64,000 bases of DNA from Microbacterium sp. GTDB taxonomy: Bacteria > Actinomycetota > Actinomycetes > Actinomycetales > Microbacteriaceae. Under the pieces are notes generated by a model, which did not search any database, was not told the origin of the DNA, and saw nothing but the letters and a program-made list of their open reading frames with translations. How positions within the stretch are numbered: position 1 is the first letter of the stretch; each line of letters opens with the position of its first letter. Location: the NCBI RefSeq assembly GCF_017305435.1, contig NZ_JAFKIP010000003.1, positions 248,001-312,000 of the forward strand. Reading direction: 5' to 3'. A program made the position numbers and the translations under genes. Shown one piece after another: positions 11,236 through 20,475 of this stretch.

Positions 11236-12024
11236 TCAGGTGAGCGGCGGGGGTGCGGCGGCGCTCTTGCGGGATGCCGCGGCGAAGGCCGCGACGCGCG
11301 CGCGAGCCTCGGCGGTGTCGAAAGCCGCGCCGATCGAGCGCGCCTCGTCGGCGAGGTTGCCCTCGAACGCTCGCCGCGCACCCGCGCGCACGAGGCGCTT
11401 CGCCTGACCGAAGGCCGCGGTCGCGCCCGCGAGCCAGAAGTGCGCGACCTCGGCGGCACGGGCGCCGGGGTCGTCGGCGACCTCGGCTACGAGACCCCAG
11501 TCGAGCGCCGTGGCGGCGTCGATCGTCTCGTCCTGCAGCAGCAGACGCAGCGCGCGGGTCTGGCCGATCGCCGCGGGGAGGAGGGTCGAGACGCCGAGGT
11601 CGGGGGTGAGCCCGATGTTGGCGTAGCGGCTGACGAACTTCGCCCGCGGACTCGCCACGACGTAGTCGGCCGTCAGCATGAGCCCGAGGCCACCGCCCGC
11701 GACCGCCCCCTGCACGGCGGCGACGACGGGCGTCGCCGACTCGACGAACGTGCGGATGCCGTCGTGGATGATCTCCGCCATCGCCGTGACGTCGGCTCCG
11801 CCGGCCCCGCTCGTGGCCATCTCGAGCACATCGCCGCCGGCGCAGAAGGCGGGGCCCTCGGCATCCAACAGCACGGCACCGACCGTGTCGTCGGCGGTCA
11901 CCTCGTGCGCGAGATCGCGCCAGCGACGGCCCATCTCGAACCCCATCGCGTTGAGCGACGCGGGGCGGTTGAAGGTCAGGCGCGCGAGCGCGCCCTCGCG
12001 GCGGTAGAGGATCGAGTCGGTCAT
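11236..12024 (-). CDS. Enoyl-CoA hydratase/isomerase family protein
   Basis: Crotonase-fold enzyme of 262 residues acting on acyl-CoA thioesters. FNRPASLNAMG near the N-terminus and FCAGGDVLEM form the first part of the oxyanion hole, and the second glycine segment is GAVAGGGLGLML. The exact reaction (hydratase, isomerase or other) is not decided, because the acidic residues that define true hydratases are not clearly aligned here. It lies between two SDR genes on the same strand, which suggests a short acyl-CoA oxidation module. Confidence 0.88.
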   Translation of the reverse strand: MTDSILYRREGALARLTFNRPASLNAMGFEMGRRWRDLAHEVTADDTVGAVLLDAEGPAFCAGGDVLEMATSGAGGADVTAMAEIIHDGIRTFVESATPVVAAVQGAVAGGGLGLMLTADYVVASPRAKFVSRYANIGLTPDLGVSTLLPAAIGQTRALRLLLQDETIDAATALDWGLVAEVADDPGARAAEVAHFWLAGATAAFGQAKRLVRAGARRAFEGNLADEARSIGAAFDTAEARARVAAFAAASRKSAAAPPPLT

Positions 12025-12076
12025 CGGCGGGTCTCCGGGTCGGGCGGTTCGAGCGGTCGAGCGGTTCGAAGAGGTT

Positions 12077-12109
12077 GGGCGGGTCAGGCGGGTCAGGCGG
12101 GCCAGGCGG
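12077..12109. repeat. Short 9-bp tandem repeat
   Basis: The gap between the enoyl-CoA hydratase start and the upstream SDR stop contains about three and a half copies of a GGCGGGTCA-type 9-mer, the last one diverged to GGCGGGCCA. Just before it (about 12048-12070) GGTTCGAGCGG-type words are also repeated. It looks like slippage. Confidence 0.7.
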
Positions 12110-12136
12110 CTCGAGTGAGTCGGGCGGGCGCGACCA

Positions 12137-12907
12137 TCACTTCGGCGCCATCCGGATCGCGCCGTCCAGGCGGATCGTCTCGCCGTTGAGGTAGCCGTTG
12201 CGGACGATCTCGAGCACGAGCGACGCGTACTCGTCCGGGCGTCCGAGGCGCTGCGGGTACGGCACCTGCTCTCCGAGGCTCGCCTGCGCAGCCTCGGGAA
12301 GGCCCGCGAGCATCGGAGTCTCCATGATCCCCGGCGCGATCGTGCACACGCGGATGCCGTAGCGCGCGAGCTCGCGCGCGATCGGCAGCGTCATGGCGTG
12401 GACGCCGCCCTTGGATGCCGAGTACGCGGGCTGCCCGATCTGACCGTCGAACGCGGCGACGGATGCCGTGTTCACGATGACTCCGCGGTCTCCGCCGCCG
12501 GCTCCCGCTGTCGGTTCGGTCCGAGCCATCGCGGCCGACGCCTGCGCGATGACGTTGTACGTCCCGACGAGGTTCACCCGGACGATCTTCTCGAAGTGCG
12601 CAAGGTCGGTGGGGGCTCCGTCACGGTCGAGGACCTTCGCGGGCGGCGCGATCCCCGCGCAGTTGACGACGACGCGGAGCGGCCCGGCGGCGCCGGTGGC
12701 GGCGACGGCCGCGGCGACCTGATCCGGATCGGTGACATCGGCGGCGGCGAAGGTGCCGCCGAGTTCGGCCGCACGGTCGACGCCGGGCGAGGACGGCAGG
12801 TCGACGATCACGACGTGCGCTCCGGCGGCGGCGAGGCGCTGCGCCGTCGCGAACCCGAGACCGCTGGCGCCACCCGTGACGAGCGCGGATGCTCCGCTGA
12901 TGTCCAT
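12137..12907 (-). CDS. SDR, 3-hydroxyacyl-CoA dehydrogenase type II-like
   Basis: Short-chain dehydrogenase of 256 residues resembling the HSD10/type II 3-hydroxyacyl-CoA dehydrogenases: [12 protein letters not shown] coenzyme site, NCAGIAPP, catalytic YSASK after a [15 protein letters not shown] segment, and the family-like end [16 protein letters not shown]. The ATG at 12907 is preceded by GAAGGAG at suitable spacing; the longer frame upstream lacks family similarity. With the neighbouring enoyl-CoA hydratase it can supply two consecutive steps of acyl-CoA beta-oxidation. Fine specificity is unknown. Confidence 0.88.
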   Translation of the reverse strand: MDISGASALVTGGASGLGFATAQRLAAAGAHVVIVDLPSSPGVDRAAELGGTFAAADVTDPDQVAAAVAATGAAGPLRVVVNCAGIAPPAKVLDRDGAPTDLAHFEKIVRVNLVGTYNVIAQASAAMARTEPTAGAGGGDRGVIVNTASVAAFDGQIGQPAYSASKGGVHAMTLPIARELARYGIRVCTIAPGIMETPMLAGLPEAAQASLGEQVPYPQRLGRPDEYASLVLEIVRNGYLNGETIRLDGAIRMAPK

Positions 12908-13079
12908 GTGTGCTCTCCTTCGAACTCCCGACCAGCCTAGGCGATGAGATCGAGTATCAAAAGTGCAGAAACCCAGTTTCACGAAGAGAAGGAGGGTGGC
13001 GCGACTGCACGATACGGCGTTCACTGGAGCGCATGGATCTCGAGGTCAAGCGCGCCGATGAGCGGGCGGCGGACGCGAC

Positions 13080-13805
13080 GTGAGCGTCCCAGCCCCGGAT
13101 CTCGCCGTCCCCGAGCGCGTCCGCGCACTCGCGCGCGGTGCGGCGGTCAGCCCCGTCTGGATCAACGGCGTCGGCGGCGTGACGTTCCGAGCGGAGGACG
13201 ACCGGTACATCAAGTTCGGTCCGCTGCACAACGAGACCTCGATGTCCACCGAGGCCGAACGTCTGCGCTGGGCCTCGGCGTACACGGTGGTGCCCGACGT
13301 GCTCGAGTTCGACGACGATGGGGAAGACGAATGGCTCGTGACCCGCGCCCTGCCGGGCCTCTCAGCCGTGGATCCACGCTGGCTCCTCGACCCGCCGACT
13401 GCTGTGCGCGCGATCGGCGCGGGGCTGCGCGCGCTGCACGATGCCCTCCCGGTTGCCGACTGCCCTTTCGATTGGTCTGTTCCGACGCGAATCGCGAAGG
13501 CCGCGGCGCGGGGCATCCACGTGACCGACGCTCTGCCTTCACCCCCGCCGATCGACCTGCTCGTCGTCTGTCACGGCGACGCGTGCGCGCCCAACACGCT
13601 GCTGGATGACGAGGGGCGTGCGCTCGCGCACGTCGATCTCGGCGCACTCGGCGTCGCCGATCGCTGGGCGGATATCGCCGTCGCCGCAATGAGCACCACG
13701 TGGAGCTACGGACCCGGATGGGAGCGTGCTCTCGCAGATGCGTACGGCATCGAACCCGACGAGGAGCGTCTCGGCTACTACCGCGCCCTCTGGAACGCGA
13801 CCTAA
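13080..13805 (+). CDS. Aminoglycoside phosphotransferase-fold kinase
   Basis: APH-family small-molecule kinase of 241 residues. The catalytic loop VCHGDACAPNTLL (HGDxxxxN) and the metal-binding VDLGALGVADRWADIA (DxG...DRWxDI) are both intact and resemble APH(3')-type proteins. Many chromosomal members act on other substrates, so a resistance role is not implied. The GTG at 13080 overlaps the TGA of a 16-codon upstream reading frame (13033-13083), which could couple translation. It is divergent from the SDR gene at 12907, with 172 nt between. Confidence 0.85.
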   Translation: MSVPAPDLAVPERVRALARGAAVSPVWINGVGGVTFRAEDDRYIKFGPLHNETSMSTEAERLRWASAYTVVPDVLEFDDDGEDEWLVTRALPGLSAVDPRWLLDPPTAVRAIGAGLRALHDALPVADCPFDWSVPTRIAKAAARGIHVTDALPSPPPIDLLVVCHGDACAPNTLLDDEGRALAHVDLGALGVADRWADIAVAAMSTTWSYGPGWERALADAYGIEPDEERLGYYRALWNAT

Positions 13806-13825
13806 CCACGCGGCAGGATGGCCCC

Positions 13826-14218
13826 ATGACCCACCCGATCATGTTCGACGACGCCGACCCGGTGCTCGCGCGTGTCCGCGCGATCGCGCTCGCGCTGCCG
13901 GAGGCGGCGGAGAAGATCACGCACGGGCGGCCGACGTTCTTCACGACCAAGGTGTTCGCCTACTACGGCGGCGCGCCGCGCGGCGAGACGGGCCGCCGCC
14001 ACGACACGGCGCTCCTGTTCCGACCTGACCCCGCCGACGACCCCGCGCTCCGGCAGGACGGCCGCTTCTTCGAGCCCGCGTACCTGTGGCCGCACGGCTG
14101 GCTCGCGCTCGACCTCGGACCGTCGACCGATTGGGCGGAGGTCGGCGAACTGCTGGATGCCTCGTACCGGGCGTCCGCGCCGCACCGGCTCGTCACGGCT
14201 CTCGATGCGCGCGGGTGA
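13826..14218 (+). CDS. MmcQ/YjbR family protein
   Basis: Small protein of 130 residues with the MmcQ/YjbR (CyaY-like) fold pattern: early ALALPEAAEKITHGRPTFF, then a central beta region, and the late PHGWLALDLG with WAEVGELLDASYRASAP. Function is unknown; the fold is thought to bind DNA or a partner protein. Its ATG follows the kinase stop by 20 nt, so both may share a transcript. The start was chosen at MTHPIMFDD because the longer frame upstream covers the kinase gene. Confidence 0.8.
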   Translation: MTHPIMFDDADPVLARVRAIALALPEAAEKITHGRPTFFTTKVFAYYGGAPRGETGRRHDTALLFRPDPADDPALRQDGRFFEPAYLWPHGWLALDLGPSTDWAEVGELLDASYRASAPHRLVTALDARG

Positions 14219-14252
14219 CGCCCGAGGCATCCACCCCCACCCCGCAGCTCGT

Positions 14253-14330
14253 GCACGTACTCCGCAGAAACGCACGTACTCCGCAGCCGGATCCACCTTC
14301 GGCTGCGGAGTACGTGACATTCTGCGGAGT
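14253..14330. repeat. Symmetric array: two direct and two inverted CTCCGCAG units
   Basis: GCACGTACTCCGCAG occurs at 14253-14267 and 14272-14286 (step 19). Its inverse occurs at 14303-14316 (CTGCGGAGTACGTG) and, shortened to CTGCGGAGT, at 14322-14330 (step again 19). The inner pair extends to perfect 17-bp arms (14273-14289 and 14300-14316) around a 10-nt spacer. It lies between the convergent MmcQ-like and glpK genes and has no T-tract. Confidence 0.88.
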
Positions 14331-14389
14331 TCACCGGCCCCGCCCGCTCGCCCGCACGACGGCGGCGGCGGCGGCGGGCTCAGCCCCGC

Positions 14390-15904
14390 TCAGCGGACGT
14401 CGTCGTCGACCCAGTCCATCGACTTCGTGACGGCCTTCTTCCACAGGCGCAGCTGACGCTCGCGCTCCGAGACATCGCCCGAGGGCTCCCAGCGCTTGTC
14501 CTCCTGCCAGTTGGCCCGCAGTTCGTCGAGGTCGTTCCAGAACCCGACCGCGAGGCCCGCCGCGTAGGCCGCGCCCAGCGCCGTCGTCTCCGCGACGACC
14601 GGCCGCACGACCGGCACTCCGAGGATGTCGGCCTGGAACTGCATGAGCGCGTCGTTGGCGATCATGCCGCCGTCGACCTTGAGCTCGGTGAGGTCGACGC
14701 CCGAGTCGGCGTTCACGGCATCCAGCACCTCGCGGGTCTGGAACGCGGTCGCCTCCAGCGCCGCGCGGGCGATGTGGTTGCGGTTCGCGTAGCGGGTGAG
14801 GCCGACGATCGCGCCACGCGCGTCGGGGCGCCAGTACGGCGCGAACAGCCCCGAGAACGCGGGCACGAAGTACACGCCGCCGTTGTCCTCGACCTTCTGG
14901 GCGAGCTCTTCGACCTCGGGCGCCGAGGAGATGATCCCGAGCTGGTCGCGCAGCCACTGGATGAGCGACCCGGTGACCGCGATCGACCCCTCCAGTGCGT
15001 AGTGCGCCGGCTCGTCGCCGAGCTTGTAGCCGACGGTCGTCAGCAGCCCGTTCTCGCTCTTCACGATGTCGGTCCCGGTCTGGAAGATCAGGAAGCAGCC
15101 CGTGCCGTAGGTGTTCTTGCTCTCACCCGCGTCGAACGCCGCCTGGCCGAACGTGGCCGCCTGCTGGTCGCCGAGGATGCCGGCGACCGGCGTCTCGCGC
15201 AGCAGCGACGTGTCGCGGGCCTCGCCGTAGACCTCCGAGGAGGAGCGGATCTCCGGCATCATCGAGAGCGGCACGCCGAACTCGGCGAGGATGTCCTCGC
15301 GCCACTGCAGCGTGTGCAGGTCCATGAACAGCGTCCGCGACGCGTTCGTCACGTCGGTCGCGTGCACGCCCCCGTCGGGACCCCCGGTGAGGTTCCACAG
15401 CACCCACGTGTCGGTCGTGCCGAAGATCAGGTCGCCCGCCTCCGCCTTCTCGCGCGCACCCTCGACGTTCTCGAGGATCCACACGATCTTCGTGCCCGAG
15501 AAGTAGGTCGCCAGCGGCAGACCGACGATGTCCTTGAACCGCTCGACGCCCTCGTCGCCGGCGAGCCGGTCGACGATCGGCTGCGTCCGGGTGTCCTGCC
15601 AGACGATGGCGTTGTAGACGGGGATGCCGGTGTTCTTGTCCCACACGACGGCCGTCTCACGCTGGTTCGTGATGCCGATCGCGGCGATGTCGTGCCGCGT
15701 GAGGTTGGCGCGACCGAGCGCGACGCCGATGACCTCGCGCATGTTGTCGCGGATCTCGATCGGGTCGTGCTCGACCCATCCGGCGCGCGGCATGATCTGC
15801 TCGTGCTCCTTCTGGCCGACGGAGATGACCGAGCCCTTCTTGTCGAAGATGATGGCGCGACTGGAGGTGGTGCCCTGGTCGAGGGCGATGATGTACTGAG
15901 CCAT
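14390..15904 (-). CDS. glpK: Glycerol kinase
   Basis: ATP-dependent kinase of 504 residues making sn-glycerol 3-phosphate. The FGGY-family fold shows [11 protein letters not shown] at the N-terminus (phosphate-binding loop), [17 protein letters not shown], and [11 protein letters not shown]. Length and motifs match standard GlpK. It is the third gene of glpD-glpF-glpK, starting 50 nt after the glpF stop, so the kinase traps glycerol entering through GlpF. Regulation is probably through the SorC-family protein encoded divergently at 18644. Confidence 0.97.
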   Translation of the reverse strand: MAQYIIALDQGTTSSRAIIFDKKGSVISVGQKEHEQIMPRAGWVEHDPIEIRDNMREVIGVALGRANLTRHDIAAIGITNQRETAVVWDKNTGIPVYNAIVWQDTRTQPIVDRLAGDEGVERFKDIVGLPLATYFSGTKIVWILENVEGAREKAEAGDLIFGTTDTWVLWNLTGGPDGGVHATDVTNASRTLFMDLHTLQWREDILAEFGVPLSMMPEIRSSSEVYGEARDTSLLRETPVAGILGDQQAATFGQAAFDAGESKNTYGTGCFLIFQTGTDIVKSENGLLTTVGYKLGDEPAHYALEGSIAVTGSLIQWLRDQLGIISSAPEVEELAQKVEDNGGVYFVPAFSGLFAPYWRPDARGAIVGLTRYANRNHIARAALEATAFQTREVLDAVNADSGVDLTELKVDGGMIANDALMQFQADILGVPVVRPVVAETTALGAAYAAGLAVGFWNDLDELRANWQEDKRWEPSGDVSERERQLRLWKKAVTKSMDWVDDDVR

Positions 15905-15954
15905 GAGAGTGACTTCCTTGTCTGTTGCCTGGTCGGGAGGGATCCGGCGCCCGC

Positions 15955-16713
15955 TCAGGCGCCGGCGAGGTGGAGCAGGACCGGCGAGGCCAGCGCAGCG
16001 AGCGCGCCGCCGATGAGGGGACCGACGACGGGCACCCAGGAGTACGCCCAGTCGCTCGAGCCCTTGCCCTTGATGGGGAGGATCGCGTGCGCGATGCGCG
16101 GGCCGAGGTCACGCGCCGGGTTGATGGCGTAGCCGGTCGGGCCACCGAGGGATGCGCCGATGCCGACCACGAGGAGGGCCACGGGGACGGCCGTCAGCGG
16201 GCCGAGGCCGCCCGGCACGCCGATCTGCACGTCGCCGTAGTCGGCGAACGCGAAGATGACGAAGACCAGGACGAACGTGCCGATGATCTCGGTGACGAGG
16301 TTCCAGCCGTACGAGCGGATCGCGGGACCCGTCGAGAACACACCGAGCTTCGTCGCCGGGTCGGGCTCGGCGTCGAAGTGGTCCTTGTACGCGAGCCAGC
16401 AGAGCACGGCACCGAGGAAGGCGCCGACCAACTGGGCGGCGATCGCCACGAGGAAGTGCGTGAACGTGATCTTGCCTGCGATGAGCAGGCCGATCGAGAC
16501 GGCGGGGTTGAGCTGCGCGCCGGAATACGCCGAGACGAGGACACCGGCGAACACCGCGAGTCCCCAGCCCCAGTTGATCATGAGCGTGCCGCCGCCGTTG
16601 CCCTTCGTCCCCTTGAGGATGACGTTCGCGACGACACCCCCACCGAGGAGGAGGAGCATCCCGGTACCGACCATCTCGGACAGGAAGTAGAGCCCCAGAT
16701 TGACGTCTTGCAT
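15955..16713 (-). CDS. glpF: Glycerol facilitator (aquaglyceroporin)
   Basis: Membrane channel of 252 residues, MIP family. The two pore NPA motifs are present: QLNPAVSIG in the first half and [11 protein letters not shown] in the second, where Arg follows as in all MIP channels. Six membrane helices are visible. The aspartate after the second NPA arginine is characteristic of glycerol-conducting rather than strict water channels. It lies between glpD and glpK. Confidence 0.95.
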   Translation of the reverse strand: MQDVNLGLYFLSEMVGTGMLLLLGGGVVANVILKGTKGNGGGTLMINWGWGLAVFAGVLVSAYSGAQLNPAVSIGLLIAGKITFTHFLVAIAAQLVGAFLGAVLCWLAYKDHFDAEPDPATKLGVFSTGPAIRSYGWNLVTEIIGTFVLVFVIFAFADYGDVQIGVPGGLGPLTAVPVALLVVGIGASLGGPTGYAINPARDLGPRIAHAILPIKGKGSSDWAYSWVPVVGPLIGGALAALASPVLLHLAGA

Positions 16714-16803
16714 GTCGACATTGACCTTTCGTGGGTGGCCTGAGGAGGGACCGGCGTCAGGCCGCGCCGGAGTCGTGGGCGGGGAGCGCGTGCGCTCCCC
16801 GCC

Positions 16804-18519
16804 TCAGTGGGTGAGGGCGGCGACCCCCGCGTGGCCCAGGTCGACGCGATGCGCGTCGCGCAGACTCGCCGTGGCCGCCTCGATCTCGGTGCGTGTGCGC
16901 GCGGCATCCCAGCCGAGGGCGGGCGCTGCGGCATCCGCGATCTCCGCGAGCGTCTCGGGCGTCATGCCGCCGACGAACGCGACCGACGTACGGCGCAGCA
17001 GCAGGTCCATGAGGTTCACCACCTCCTCGCGCTCCGCGAGGAAGGCGATCTCCTCGCGGGAGTAGCCGGGGGCGTGCTCGAGAGGATGCTGCGCGACCGG
17101 AAGGGCGGTCAGGAGCTCCGCTGCATAGGTGCCGTAGCGCTCGAGCATGCGGTCGGCGAACGCCGCCTCGTGAGCGCCGCGGTGGGCATCGATCCAGCGG
17201 GCCCGCGCCCCGGCATCCTTCGGGTAACCCGCTCCCCCGCCGATCGCGAGGTTCGCCGTGGACTGTGTGCGGCGTCGGCCGAGGAGTGTCAGCGCGTCGT
17301 TCGCGACATGCTCCGACAGCGCCCGGAACGTCGTCCACTTGCCGCCGACGAGGCTCAGCACCGGTGTACCGGCGAGGTCGCCCTGCTCGACGCGGTAGTC
17401 GCGCGAGACGAACCCGGGGGCGACGTCGTCGTGCCGCGGAAGCGGACGGATGCCGGAGAAGCTGTAGACGATCTGCTCGCGCGTGACGGCGATGCGGGGG
17501 AAGACCTGCGCGATGAGGTCGAAGAAGTAGTCGATCTCGTCGTCGGTGCACACGACCGGCTTCGTCGGATCGGCGTCGATGTCGGTGGTGCCGACCATGA
17601 CGCGCCCCTTCAGCGGGTAGATGAGGACGATCCGGCCGTCGGATGCCTCGAAGAAGATCTCGTTGCCGCGGGTCGCCGCGAGCAGCTCGTCGTTCTCGAG
17701 CACGATGTGCGAGCCCTTCGTGCCGCCCATGAAGCGGGTCGGCGCACCGAGCGCGGTGTTGGTCAGGTCGGTCCAGGGACCGCTGGTGTTGACGATGACC
17801 TTCGCGGTGAAGGCGAACTCCTCGCCGGAGACCTCGTCGCGGAGGGTCACGGCGCTGCCGGTCGCGCCGACCGCGCTGACGTAGTTCGCCGAGCGCGCGG
17901 CGCCCTCCTGCTGACCGTCGCGCAGGACGTCGAGGGCGAGGCGCTCAGGATCGTGCATCGATGCGTCGTAGTAGGTCGCGGTGTAGGCGAAGCGGTCGTC
18001 GAGGTCGGGGAAACGCTCGCGTGAGGCCTTGCGGCCGTGGAACGTGTGCCGCGGCACCGAGCCGCCGTCGCGGGAGAACGTGTCGTACATCGTGAGCCCG
18101 ACCTTGATGAGCAGCGCCCCGCGCTCGCGCGGCTTGCCGCGACCGTGCGTGAAGAGGAGACGGAAGGGAGCCGTGAGGATGCCCGAGAACGTCTTGTGGA
18201 TCGGGATCGTCGTCGGGAGCGGCTTCACGAAGTGCGGCGCGTTGCGGACGAGCGCGTTCCGCTCGACGACGGCCTCCTGCACGAGTCGGAACTCGCCGTT
18301 CTCGAGGTAGCGCACACCGCCGTGGACCATGTGGCTGGATGCCGAGGACGCACCCGACACATAGTCGCCGCGCTCCACGAGGGCCACGTCGACCCCCTGC
18401 AGCGCGAGATCGCGGAACGTCGCGACGCCGTTGATGCCGCCGCCGATGACGAGGACATCGGCCTCGGGGCGCTCGCGGAGCGCCCGGACGCTCGGACGGA
18501 GCTGTGTCGTGTCGATCAT
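16804..18519 (-). CDS. glpD: Glycerol-3-phosphate dehydrogenase (FAD, aerobic)
   Basis: Membrane-associated flavoenzyme of 571 residues oxidising glycerol 3-phosphate to dihydroxyacetone phosphate and feeding electrons to quinone. The FAD site is VIGGGINGVATFRDLALQG (about residues 26-44), followed by SSHMVHGGVRYLE and later FSGIRPLP. It is first in the glpD-glpF-glpK transcript. The intergenic region to the divergent regulator contains palindromic boxes (18565-18627). Confidence 0.96.
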   Translation of the reverse strand: MIDTTQLRPSVRALRERPEADVLVIGGGINGVATFRDLALQGVDVALVERGDYVSGASSASSHMVHGGVRYLENGEFRLVQEAVVERNALVRNAPHFVKPLPTTIPIHKTFSGILTAPFRLLFTHGRGKPRERGALLIKVGLTMYDTFSRDGGSVPRHTFHGRKASRERFPDLDDRFAYTATYYDASMHDPERLALDVLRDGQQEGAARSANYVSAVGATGSAVTLRDEVSGEEFAFTAKVIVNTSGPWTDLTNTALGAPTRFMGGTKGSHIVLENDELLAATRGNEIFFEASDGRIVLIYPLKGRVMVGTTDIDADPTKPVVCTDDEIDYFFDLIAQVFPRIAVTREQIVYSFSGIRPLPRHDDVAPGFVSRDYRVEQGDLAGTPVLSLVGGKWTTFRALSEHVANDALTLLGRRRTQSTANLAIGGGAGYPKDAGARARWIDAHRGAHEAAFADRMLERYGTYAAELLTALPVAQHPLEHAPGYSREEIAFLAEREEVVNLMDLLLRRTSVAFVGGMTPETLAEIADAAAPALGWDAARTRTEIEAATASLRDAHRVDLGHAGVAALTH

Positions 18520-18564
18520 CGTCGATCCTTTCCTCGGTGACGCGTCCTACACTTGAGCAACTGC

Positions 18565-18627
18565 GCACGTTCGCACAAGTCCCCTTGCACGAATGTGCGA
18601 CCACCGGGAAAAAGAGCACGATCGTGC
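18565..18627. promoter_or_regulatory. Three GCAC-type palindromic boxes, likely SorC-regulator operators
   Basis: Box 1 GCACGTTCGCAC (18565-18576), box 2 GCACGAATGTGC (18587-18598) and box 3 GCACGATCGTGC (18616-18627, a perfect palindrome) lie between divergent glpD and the regulator gene. Together they suggest a GCAC-N4-GTGC operator. Box 3 touches the regulator's Shine-Dalgarno region, which would allow autoregulation. Sites are seen; binding is inferred. Confidence 0.7.
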
Positions 18628-18643
18628 AGGAAGGCGAGCCCCG

Positions 18644-19633
18644 ATGGAGTCCGACGACGTCACGAACGTGCGCACACGGGACGCGCTGCGCGCCGCGCAC
18701 CTCTACTACGTGCAGGAACTCACGATGGAGGACATCGCGACCGAGATGCGGATCTCCCGCTCCTCCATCTCGCGCCTCCTCGCCCACGCGCGCGAGATCG
18801 GGCTCGTCGAGATCACGGTGCACTCACCGCAGGACGGCATCGACAGCCTCGCCGAGCGGATCACCGATCTGTTCGGCGTGACGGCGGAGATCGTGCCGAC
18901 GCCCGTGCGCGCGAGCGACGCGGAACGCCTCGCCCGCGTCGCCCGCTCGGCGGCACGCCGTGTCGCGACCCTCGCCGACGACAACATGAGCATCGGCATC
19001 GCGTGGGGGGCGACGGTCTCCGCCGTCGCACGCGAGCTGCCCGCGCGACGGCTGCACAACGTGCACGTCGTGCAGATGAACGGCGCCGCCAACCCGATGA
19101 CCTCGGGGCTGCCGTACGCGTCGTCGATCCTCGAGCGCTTCGCGAATGCGTTCGGCGCCGACGTGCAGCTGTTCCCCGTGCCGGCGCTCTTCGACGACCC
19201 GCACACGAAGGACCTCATGTGGCGCGAGCGGTCGATCCGCCGGGTGCTGGACGCGCAGGACGACATCGGCATGTTCATCTTCGGCCTCGGCTCGCCGCGC
19301 GCCGACGTGCCCTCGCACGTCTACTCCGGCGGTTACCTCACCGGCGAGGACTCCCGCGCGCTCCTGCGCGACGGCATCGTCGGCGACTGCGCGACGGTGT
19401 TCTACCGCGAAGACGGATCGAGTGACGGCATCGACCTGAACCGACGCTCCAGCGGGCCGAGCTTCACGGCGATCCGGCGCATTCCCCGCCGCGTCTGCAT
19501 CGTGTCGAGCCTCTCGAAGCTGACGGCGCTGCGCGGCGCGCTCGCGGCCGCGCTCGTCACCGACCTCGTCGTCGACGAGGGCGTGGCCCGCGCCCTCGTG
19601 AGCTCTGCACCCGCGCGGTCGACGCGGCGCTGA
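18644..19633 (+). CDS. SorC-family transcriptional regulator of the glp genes
   Basis: Regulator of 329 residues with an N-terminal helix-turn-helix (about residues 20-60: LTMEDIATEMRISRSSISRLL) and a C-terminal SorC-type sugar-binding domain that would sense a phosphorylated metabolite. The ATG at 18644 is preceded by AGGAAGG. It is divergent from glpD-glpF-glpK with palindromic boxes in between, so it is the likely local regulator, probably responding to glycerol 3-phosphate or dihydroxyacetone phosphate. Most other bacteria use DeoR-type GlpR or an antiterminator here. Confidence 0.88.
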   Translation: MESDDVTNVRTRDALRAAHLYYVQELTMEDIATEMRISRSSISRLLAHAREIGLVEITVHSPQDGIDSLAERITDLFGVTAEIVPTPVRASDAERLARVARSAARRVATLADDNMSIGIAWGATVSAVARELPARRLHNVHVVQMNGAANPMTSGLPYASSILERFANAFGADVQLFPVPALFDDPHTKDLMWRERSIRRVLDAQDDIGMFIFGLGSPRADVPSHVYSGGYLTGEDSRALLRDGIVGDCATVFYREDGSSDGIDLNRRSSGPSFTAIRRIPRRVCIVSSLSKLTALRGALAAALVTDLVVDEGVARALVSSAPARSTRR

Positions 19634-19686
19634 TCTCGCCGCGCACGCTCGCGCGGCTTGCGCCGCTCAGCGCCACTCAGCGCCAC

Positions 19687-20475
19687 TCAGCGCGGACCGA
19701 GGATGAAGTTCCACGTGCCGGCGAGCACCGCCGCCCCGACGGCGAGCGCCGAGATCGCGGCGCCGATCGCGAGGAGGCCCCATTCGGCGGCCCCGAAGCG
19801 CGACGTCCGCGCCCATGTGCGCGGCACGGGCGCGCCGAAGCCCCGCGCCTCCATCGCCGTCGCGAGCTTCGACCCCCGCCGGATGGAGAGCACGAGCAGC
19901 GCGAACGCCATGCCGACGAAACGCCGGATGCGTCCGCGGTCGGCGACGCCCCGCGCCCGCCGGGCGAGCTCGAGCGCACGCCAGTCGTCGAGGAAGAGCC
20001 CGACCATCCGGAGGCCCGCGAGCGCTCCGAGCACGAACCGCGCGGGCAGGTGCGCGACCTGTGCGAGCCCGTCGGCGAGGTCGGTCGGATCGACCGTGAC
20101 GAACAGGACGACCGAGGGCAGCGCGACGGCGAGCACCCGCAGGAATGCCGCGAGCGCGAGCGCCAACGACCCCTCGCTGACGCGCACGACGAACCACTCC
20201 AGATAGATCTCGCCGGATGCCTCGCCGTACAGTGCGATCGTCAGCGCCGTCAGCGGCGCCGCGAGCCACACCGGCCAGGTGCGCACCCAGAACTCGCGCC
20301 AGGTGAGCCCTGCGAAGACGAACAGCACGCACTCGAGCACGAGGGCGACCGCCGCCGAGACCGGGTCGAGCGTCAGGATCAGCGGCACCGCGATGAGCGC
20401 GCTCGCGGCGAGCTTGGCGACGGGGTTGATCCGCGCGACGGCGCCCGTTCGCGCGCGGGTGTCGAGGAGGGTCAC
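19687..20475 (-). CDS. ECF transporter transmembrane (T) component
   Basis: Energy-coupling-factor T subunit of 262 residues with several membrane helices and the cytoplasmic coupling region ELARRARGVADRGRIRRF near residues 175-195, including the A-R-G signature; a second one, AMEARGFGAP, follows. It links the ATPase to the substrate-binding YkoE-like protein. The GTG start overlaps the ATPase stop by 4 nt (GTGA), so translation is probably coupled. It is the last gene of the S-A-T operon. Confidence 0.9.
   Translation of the reverse strand: MTLLDTRARTGAVARINPVAKLAASALIAVPLILTLDPVSAAVALVLECVLFVFAGLTWREFWVRTWPVWLAAPLTALTIALYGEASGEIYLEWFVVRVSEGSLALALAAFLRVLAVALPSVVLFVTVDPTDLADGLAQVAHLPARFVLGALAGLRMVGLFLDDWRALELARRARGVADRGRIRRFVGMAFALLVLSIRRGSKLATAMEARGFGAPVPRTWARTSRFGAAEWGLLAIGAAISALAVGAAVLAGTWNFILGPR

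Noticed and set aside
12944-13060. A coding start after the AAGGAGGG stretch near 12990
   Set aside because: The first GTG lies directly against the purine run and its frame stops after about 20 codons; no family-like sequence follows.
13080-13805. Calling the APH-fold kinase an acquired antibiotic-resistance gene
   Set aside because: Motifs are intact, but many chromosomal APH-fold kinases act on other substrates, and there is no mobile context.
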